Positions 58,336 to 64,000 of a stretch of 64,000 nt of DNA are shown here, one piece after another (position 1 is the stretch's first letter; each line of letters opens with the position of its first letter). The notes below the pieces were generated by a model that was given only the letters and a program-made list of their open reading frames with translations, ran no database searches and had not been told where the DNA came from. This DNA comes from Trichomonas tenax (lineage: Eukaryota; Parabasalia; Trichomonadida; Trichomonadidae), in NCBI GenBank assembly GCA_023091735.1, contig JALKBU010000067.1:1-64000 (forward strand). Reading direction: 5' to 3'. A program made the translations under genes and the position numbers.

Positions 58336-60702
58336 ATGACAAGATCGCTTCTCTTCAGTCAGATCTCTGCCATTCTTTACAGGAGGTCGCTTGTCCATTG
58401 GCGTCATAAATTTGAGTTCCTTTACTCTGTTATTTTGGTGGTCATAATGTCAATTTTACCATTAATTATTCGAAAATCAAATATTAACACCAAAATAGTA
58501 TCAAGTGATTACATTACAGGTTTCCATACATTTAAGTCTAAAAATATCGAAATTGCAAGAATTAAAGATTTTAATTGTACCAACGGAATATGCGTTCCTG
58601 AGTTCACTGATGAACTTAAACTGTTGGCTAAAGAAGATATTGGTATTGATCTCAACATTACTGATTTTGAAAATTTCACTATTTTCGATCTATGGCAGCA
58701 AAGAAGGGTATTCCAAGAAAGCAACACAGTGTTCATTCCATTTGCGTACCAAATTTTAAAGAACTCTAACTTGGATAATAATTTTGAATTAAAATTAATG
58801 AGAAATGGAACTAATGATGATCTCACAGAATTATCGATTGTAACTAGAGCTTTATATAGATTGAACCATAAATCTGACGCTATTGTGATGTTTAACTCAA
58901 AATTTGATCCAAGTTACAATTCGAGAAGAGATTATGAACTAACTCTGACAAATATGTTCCCAGCCTTTACTTCTTTATCTTTTGCATTCATAGCGATGTT
59001 AATTCTTCCTCGTATTATTGAGGACATTCATTCTCCAATGCGCCCTTACATGATTGCTTGTGGTTTGAGTAGGCTTTCTTATTGGGTTGGCAATATAATT
59101 TTCGATGTGGTTCTCCTAACTATTGTCTCTTTGATTATTTTCATCGCTTATTATATATTTGGCATCAAATTATTAGTTTCTTATCCTGCATTAACTTTAC
59201 CGCTGCATGTTTGTGGATTCATTTCTCCTCTTATTTTCACATATATGTTTGGTTTCATTTTTAAGAATAAGAATGGTGCTGTATTTTATTTCTTAATTAT
59301 TCTTCTTGTAACTTTTATTCCTTATATAATTTTCATTTTTGTGAAGAAAGAATCCGTCAAGAATTTTTTATCAATAGCTTTCGAAATACTTTGTCCTGTT
59401 TCGGCTTATTCATATGTTTTTAATAGCATAGCAAGCAAGTTCACTATTGCACTTTTCTTTGAGACAACAAAGTCCATCAAGTTCTTCGATACAAAAATGG
59501 AACGGGCTCAATTGGCTTTGATGTTCATCTCATATCCATTTTATGGTATTGTAATCTTTTTAATCGAAGCTTCTATCAAAGCAGCAAAGAAGAAGTTAAC
59601 AGAATTTGGATGGCATAGTCATGCTGCTTATTTTCAAGCTGTCAAAAACTCTCAAAACATTACTCCGGAAGCCAAGCAAATGGAAGAAGAAGTAAGAAGC
59701 AATACCACTGAATACGTCATTACAATTCATGATGTATCAAAACTGTATCGTGATGCTAAAGGAAATCCAATTTATGCCGTTAACCAAGTATCACTTGGCA
59801 TTAAGAGAGGATGTTTTTTCGGCTTCCTCGGTTCAAATGGCGCAGGAAAAACTACTCTAATGAAGATGATTCTTGGGCAAGAACCTCATTCCAATGGATT
59901 TATTGAAATCGAAGGAAAGAACATCGACGCTGATTTCGACACAACACAAATTGCAATATGTCCACAGTTCGATGATCATTTAACAAACGAATTGACTGGC
60001 ATCGAGAACTTGAAATTCTTCTGCAAACTTTATAACAAGAGTAAGCAAGAAACAAAAGAAACTATCGATATGATCGTCGATCTTCTCGATGTTCATGAGC
60101 ACAAAGAAAAGCTTCACTGCCAAATGTCTGGAGGCAATCGAAGAAAGTTTAGTGTTGGCGTTGCTTTCCTATCTGATGCTCCAATTATTCTTCTCGATGA
60201 ACCAACTTCTTCACTCGATCCAATTGCACGCCACAAAGTTCATCAAATGATCAACAGGTACAAAGGTAAAAAAACTTTCATGCTTTGCACTCACCTCCTT
60301 GATGAAGCTGAAGGCCTTTGCGATGAAATATCGATTATGTTCAATGGCTGCGTTTACACTATTGGCACTCCATCACACTTATCAGATCGCTTTGGCACTG
60401 AATGGAAAGTCGATGTCATTCTTGAAGATCCATCTCAAGATACATGTACAAAAGTTGCTAATTTCTTCAATAAGCACCTTCCGAGCGCTAAGATTGTGAT
60501 CTCACGAGAGGTTTCAAGAGTATATTCAGTCTCGTCTGATGCAATCGGTATCACTGCTCTTTTTAGGCTTCTCGAGAATGCAAAAACCCAAAATGTTGGA
60601 ATCAAGTATTACACTTGTTCATGTTCCACATTGGAAAAGGTTTTTCAGGAAATCGTTATGCTTTCAAAGCAGCACCAGCAAGATATGCAGAAAATGCAAT
60701 AA
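58336..60702 (+). CDS. ABCA-type half ABC transporter
   Basis: A 788-residue protein with the same layout as the divergent neighbour: an N-terminal helix, a large loop, about six helices to residue 420, then an NBD (about 455-680) with Walker A GSNGAGKTT, Q-loop CPQFDD, signature MSGGNRRKFS, Walker B IILLDEPTSSLDP and H-loop CTHLLDEAE. The signature has N in place of Q. All catalytic residues are present, so the transporter should be active. The two proteins look like diverged paralogues sharing a promoter region, a typical arrangement for co-expressed half transporters. Confidence 0.88.
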   Translation: MTRSLLFSQISAILYRRSLVHWRHKFEFLYSVILVVIMSILPLIIRKSNINTKIVSSDYITGFHTFKSKNIEIARIKDFNCTNGICVPEFTDELKLLAKEDIGIDLNITDFENFTIFDLWQQRRVFQESNTVFIPFAYQILKNSNLDNNFELKLMRNGTNDDLTELSIVTRALYRLNHKSDAIVMFNSKFDPSYNSRRDYELTLTNMFPAFTSLSFAFIAMLILPRIIEDIHSPMRPYMIACGLSRLSYWVGNIIFDVVLLTIVSLIIFIAYYIFGIKLLVSYPALTLPLHVCGFISPLIFTYMFGFIFKNKNGAVFYFLIILLVTFIPYIIFIFVKKESVKNFLSIAFEILCPVSAYSYVFNSIASKFTIALFFETTKSIKFFDTKMERAQLALMFISYPFYGIVIFLIEASIKAAKKKLTEFGWHSHAAYFQAVKNSQNITPEAKQMEEEVRSNTTEYVITIHDVSKLYRDAKGNPIYAVNQVSLGIKRGCFFGFLGSNGAGKTTLMKMILGQEPHSNGFIEIEGKNIDADFDTTQIAICPQFDDHLTNELTGIENLKFFCKLYNKSKQETKETIDMIVDLLDVHEHKEKLHCQMSGGNRRKFSVGVAFLSDAPIILLDEPTSSLDPIARHKVHQMINRYKGKKTFMLCTHLLDEAEGLCDEISIMFNGCVYTIGTPSHLSDRFGTEWKVDVILEDPSQDTCTKVANFFNKHLPSAKIVISREVSRVYSVSSDAIGITALFRLLENAKTQNVGIKYYTCSCSTLEKVFQEIVMLSKQHQQDMQKMQ

Positions 60703-60781
60703 CAATCAGAATCAAAATAATTTTGTATTCTATTTAAAAAAAAAAAAAATAATTTTTTTGCGATAAAATAAATAACAATAA

Positions 60782-61345
60782 TTATTTATCCTTTGGGCAA
60801 TTCTTTCCTTTGATCATTCGTATGTATTCACCCGCTCCCCATGTCTCGCCCCAGCAGTTGCGAATAATCCAATAGTAAACTTTGTATTGCTCGCTGTCTC
60901 TCACCATTCCATAACCAACGCATCCAACTGCATGATTATGACTAAATTTGCTGCACTTTGGTTCGCCATAAATGCCACTGGAGTACATCATGAAAGACCA
61001 ATAACTAGGATCAATTACGCATGAAGCATGGCCTTTATTCATGACGAATGTTTCCAAGCATGATTCATCCATTGGATAATCGGGTTGTTCAACATCAACA
61101 ATCTTTGAAACAGCCTTCGTTGCATCGAATCTGCACTTTCCTACTGATGATCCATAAGGATAATCGGCCTCAAGCATGAATTTTCCGCCTTGATTGTCAA
61201 TCACATCGGATAAAGCCTCATTTGCGAGACCAGAATAGCATCCAAAGCAATTTGGGCAGCTGTCAATGAGATTCTGCAGTGAACATGATATTCGTCTCAC
61301 GCATGTAACTCAAAAACGCTTTCTGCTCGTGTTGAAGAATTAATT
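60782..61345 (-). pseudogene. Papain-like (C1A) cysteine peptidase with the catalytic core deleted
   Basis: The minus strand starts with a propeptide-like piece, LQHEQKAFLSYMRETNIMF (about 61288-61345), in one frame. It then jumps to CSLQNLIDSCPNCFGCYSG in another frame, the segment that normally follows the QGxCGSCWAF block. About 100 codons carrying the catalytic Cys are missing. The distal half is good: YPYGSSVGKC, NHAVGCVGYGM with the catalytic His, and YWIIRNCWGETWGAGEY with the catalytic Asn (Cys replaces the usual Ser). It has a stop in the merged frame. Trichomonads use many such secreted peptidases. This one cannot be active. Confidence 0.75.
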
Positions 61346-61395
61346 TAACATATAAATTTATGCTATGTAAAGTGTCAGTTAGATTGACTATATAG

Positions 61396-61821
61396 TTATG
61401 GCAATAAGTCGACTATATAAAGAATAATAAATGAAATGAGATTCGTTAGAACAAACTTTCTTGTTGCCATCATATTAATTGTAACTGTTATAGAAGTAGA
61501 TGTCAGATAAAACAAATAATTATCATTTTTAACAATATTATTAACAATATTGCATGTTGAAAAATCACAACTTGAATAAAAATATAAAACACCATTTGTA
61601 ACACATTCATTGGGAATAATATCACAAAATGAAAAAAAAAAATATTTATAATTTCCACCTTGAGCAAATACATAATCTCCAATTCCTGTATTATTATTGA
61701 ATGATGAAAATGAAACATTAACATCTTTGTTTGGATTATACAAATTAGGACATGGATATCGATTTGCTTTTGTATTAGTGATGTTGTTTCGGGTGTTGTT
61801 CATATCGCCATATTTATGCAA
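61396..61821 (-). pseudogene. Decayed surface-protein fragment, Asn/Ser-rich
   Basis: The minus frame has NVSFSSFNNNTGIGDYVFAQ, then an Asn/Ile-rich region. Its 3' end matches, at DNA level and in another frame (DGNKKVCSNESHF), the fragment near 20100-20175. Short polar strands with repeated Asn and Cys resemble trichomonad repeated surface proteins. It lacks the start and the anchor. Confidence 0.45.
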
Positions 61822-61953
61822 AAAAAATTCACTACTTCAACTTTGTAATGCTATACAATATTCAAAACTTGATTTTTGAACATAATTCTTAGAACTTGAA
61901 CTTTGTGCAACAAAATGATATGAATAAATTCCAAAATAATTAGCAGAATTTAT

Positions 61954-62244
61954 TTAAGATTTTTGGACGCAGACTTTGTTGTGAACAATTTCGCCTGAAT
62001 TGTAAAAATATACTGTTCCTCCATTTCCACTCGATGAAGAAACACTGTCAAATGAACAAAGTTCAATAAGAACATTTATAATAAATTGATCGATTATTCT
62101 TAAAAATGAATTTTGATTCAAAAATATATGTCTCAAATCCATATGAAATTTCATAACATGGATTTGCATCATTGTAATCAAATTTGGTTGGATTTGGATT
62201 GAGTTTCGTAAAATGTTGACCACTCTCAATTGACGATGTGACAT
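61954..62244 (-). pseudogene. Decayed surface-protein fragment, second piece
   Basis: The minus strand carries, in two frames, SGQHFTKLNPNPTKFDYND and then ELCSFDSVSSSSGNGGTVYF, with a frameshift between them. It is homologous to 47290-47640. Both are relics of one family. Confidence 0.5.
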
Positions 62245-62282
62245 AAAAAATGAAAGAAATTACATCGATGTAAATAAAAACC

Positions 62283-62770
62283 GACCATGTTTTATCTTAA
62301 CCTTAATTATATTTAATAATATTCATTATATTACACTTGAGTTGGAGGCTTCGATGAAGGTGTCTCTGATTCTTCTGCTTTCTTCTCTGTTCGTCCAAAC
62401 TTGAAGAACATCGATGTCCATATAACAATGACAATCAAAATGATGAATATGCAGAGAATGATGAGACCAACTTTCTGCCACTTGTTGTTGAAGACGTAGA
62501 TGAAATCGCTCGTGTCGTCGTCTGTCATGTTCTCGCCATTGTTCGTCTTGTTCCTGTAGTCATCGGTGACACCCAAGAAGTAGATGTTTTTAGATTCGTG
62601 GATCTCCATCTCTGGTTTGTTGATCTCCCATCCTTTGAACTCTTTCTGAGGAGGGAGAAGTTTTGGTTTGAGAATAGAGTTCCTGATTTCTTCTGATGTT
62701 TCGTTCGTGATAGCGATGTTCTCGATGACAGGAGCACCGAACCGAGGCTGAATGTAGTTCCTGTAGAAGT
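62283..62770 (-). repeat. Inverted copy of the surface-protein 3' end
   Basis: It repeats 51373-51860 on the opposite strand over 488 bases. The frame encoding MEIHESKNIYFLGV to SSKPPTQV (62609-62331) encodes the same residues as the surface protein's C-terminus. By eye I found two base differences, one silent in the shared frame. There is no start codon context or signal peptide, so it is a 3' fragment. It joins directly to the ankyrin gene's 5' region at 62771. Confidence 0.85.
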
Positions 62771-62826
62771 TGTTCGAATGTTAATAATTTTGAAGATGCA
62801 AACGCCGATAGGAAAAGTGCCATTAA

Positions 62827-64000
62827 ATGCAAAATGTGTGGTCTCTGCCTCCTGAGCAAGAGCCACTAGATCAGCTGTTTGAGATGATATGGGATATCGA
62901 CAGCAACGACATCGATGACGTAATGCAGCTCATTCAACAATGTTCAGATAATAATTTAATTTCAGATCGCGTTATTATACAGATAATAGATCGAGTATGT
63001 AATGAACGCCCAAGGCAATTGCGAAAACTTATAGAATTGTTTGAAAGATATTTTGAATCAAGAAAATTTATTATAACAGCAAATTATTTCTTAATTTGTG
63101 ACGTGTTAAAAGCATATCTCATTAGTCAGCATGACGTTAAGATCCCATTTCCATATCTATACTTCGGGAAATCAAAAGAAGATATTCTGAATGTTCATGA
63201 TAAAAACTCGCTTCCTTACATTGTTTTGCATGACAAGATTGATCAGTTAATTGATATATTTAACAAAGGAATGAAAATGGACAAACTCATAGACTATGCG
63301 GCAAAGTATGGATCGCCTAATTGCTTTAAGTTTTTATATTTAAATAATGATCGAATTGATTCGAAAACTTTGGAATTATGCTTCATTGGTTGTGATTTTG
63401 AAATTATTAACATCCTTGAACAAAAGTTCACTGTAACGCAGATATGTGTCGAAAATGCTGCAATTTCGCATAACAATGACGTTGTTCAGTATTTAACTTC
63501 GAAATATAACTTCGGATATTCATGGTACGCTGCGATTTGTGGCTTTAATTTGCCACTGTTTTATGAGAAATTGGAATTCGTTCAAGATGCCAATGGACCT
63601 GACTTTAGAGGAGAGACTGCCATATTTAATGCTGCAAAATCTGGAATGATCAGCATAATCGATCATCTCATTAGAATTGGAGCAAATGTTAATTCTACAA
63701 CTTTGGGTGGTGAAACGCCATTCATGATGGCAGTAGATTCTGATAATCTCGAGATGATGGAGTATCTCATTGCACAAGAAGCTGATATTGACGCAAGAAG
63801 CAACAGAGGCATTTCATCACTGATAATTTCATGTTATAATCAATCATTAGATATCGTGAAATACTTGATTGACCACGGCGCAAATCTCGAATTGAAAGAT
63901 CAGGATGGAAGCACAGCATTGATGATTTGCGCACGATTTGAGAAGAGCGAATCATTGAAGGTTTTGTTGGATAATGGAGCAAGCTTGTCTGAAGTCGATT
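62827..64000 (+). CDS. DUF3447/ankyrin-repeat protein, 3' end outside the window
   Basis: The open frame from ATG 62827 is uninterrupted to the end of the window (391 codons and one extra base). The N-terminal part (to about 250) has the trichomonad DUF3447-type organisation: PLDQLFEMIWDIDSNDIDDV, NERPRQLRKLIELFERYF and a YLYFGKSKEDILNVHDKNSL stretch. Ankyrin repeats follow: TAIFNAAKSGMISIIDHLIR, TPFMMAVDSDNLEMMEYLIA, SSLIISCYNQSLDIVKYLID, TALMICARFEKSESLKVLLD. The start is weakly supported by CCATT, one base off an Inr, just upstream. The duplicated surface-gene end lies only 56 bases upstream. Confidence 0.8.
   Translation, partial: MQNVWSLPPEQEPLDQLFEMIWDIDSNDIDDVMQLIQQCSDNNLISDRVIIQIIDRVCNERPRQLRKLIELFERYFESRKFIITANYFLICDVLKAYLISQHDVKIPFPYLYFGKSKEDILNVHDKNSLPYIVLHDKIDQLIDIFNKGMKMDKLIDYAAKYGSPNCFKFLYLNNDRIDSKTLELCFIGCDFEIINILEQKFTVTQICVENAAISHNNDVVQYLTSKYNFGYSWYAAICGFNLPLFYEKLEFVQDANGPDFRGETAIFNAAKSGMISIIDHLIRIGANVNSTTLGGETPFMMAVDSDNLEMMEYLIAQEADIDARSNRGISSLIISCYNQSLDIVKYLIDHGANLELKDQDGSTALMICARFEKSESLKVLLDNGASLSEVD

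Noticed and set aside
62525..62866. Ser/Arg-rich open frame on the minus strand, also present at 51364-51618.
   Set aside because: It is the alternative-frame shadow of the duplicated surface-protein tail.
1..64000. CRISPR arrays, rRNA genes, spliceosomal introns.
   Set aside because: No regularly spaced repeats, no rRNA-like GC-rich blocks, and no copy of the trichomonad intron end ACTAACACACAG was seen.

Overview
The window looks like nuclear DNA of a parabasalid protist, most likely Trichomonas vaginalis. It is AT-rich. Every intact gene reads through without an intron. Five genes have a TCA(C/T)(A/T) initiator of the trichomonad type close to the start codon. The gene set (two-repeat Myb proteins, a leishmanolysin-like protein, DPE2-like glucanotransferase, bacterial-type RpiB, ankyrin/DUF3447-type proteins, remains of Maverick/Polinton elements) fits that genus. 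The species call is an inference.

Layout. 1-6050 is a Maverick graveyard: a minus-strand PolB scrap at the left edge, a phage-type tail-fibre/collar gene, a PolB pseudogene carrying an HNH-like insert, a retroviral-type integrase pseudogene, a truncated second collar gene, and a foldback repeat. GC-rich arrays of mini-hairpins are embedded in frame in several of these genes. 6347-19632 holds host genes: a divergent Hsp70, a Rab3GAP2-like protein, a TRMT2-type tRNA m5U methyltransferase, RpiB, an ASCC1-like KH/2H protein, an ER thioredoxin-fold membrane protein and a ubiquitin-like protein. 19.8-20.7 kb holds decayed surface-protein pieces. 20757-25427 holds a leishmanolysin-like protein with HQxxH instead of HExxH, an IST1-like protein and a broken MATE transporter. 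25.5-32.9 kb is one giant HECT ubiquitin ligase gene. 33.4-35.4 kb holds a decayed glycosyltransferase-like gene and an ankyrin gene with an early nonsense codon. 35.6-43.7 kb holds two Myb genes, a PPP phosphatase, a 74-residue protein and a DPE2-like pseudoenzyme. 44.2-51.8 kb holds a tyrosine-recombinase scrap, an unassigned 756-residue protein and a large type-I surface protein. 52.3-54.0 kb is a second mobile-element junction, a Maverick integrase running into a DDE transposase. 55.9-60.7 kb is a head-to-head pair of ABCA-type half transporters. The last 3 kb holds a papain-like pseudogene with its catalytic core deleted, more decayed surface-protein pieces, an almost perfect inverted copy of the 3' end of the surface-protein gene, and the start of an ankyrin gene that leaves the window.

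The host genes are independent transcription units, not an operon. Links can be drawn only by theme: membrane traffic and ESCRT (Rab3GAP2-like, IST1-like), ubiquitin (HECT, ubiquitin-like protein), surface and secretion (leishmanolysin-like, surface protein, ABCA pair). The strongest unusual signals are the in-frame mini-hairpin arrays in the Maverick genes, the recent 488-bp duplication (two differences noticed), an AAAAGTGACA element beside several start codons, and four enzymes whose catalytic residues appear lost (leishmanolysin-like, ASCC1-like, DPE2-like, papain-like).
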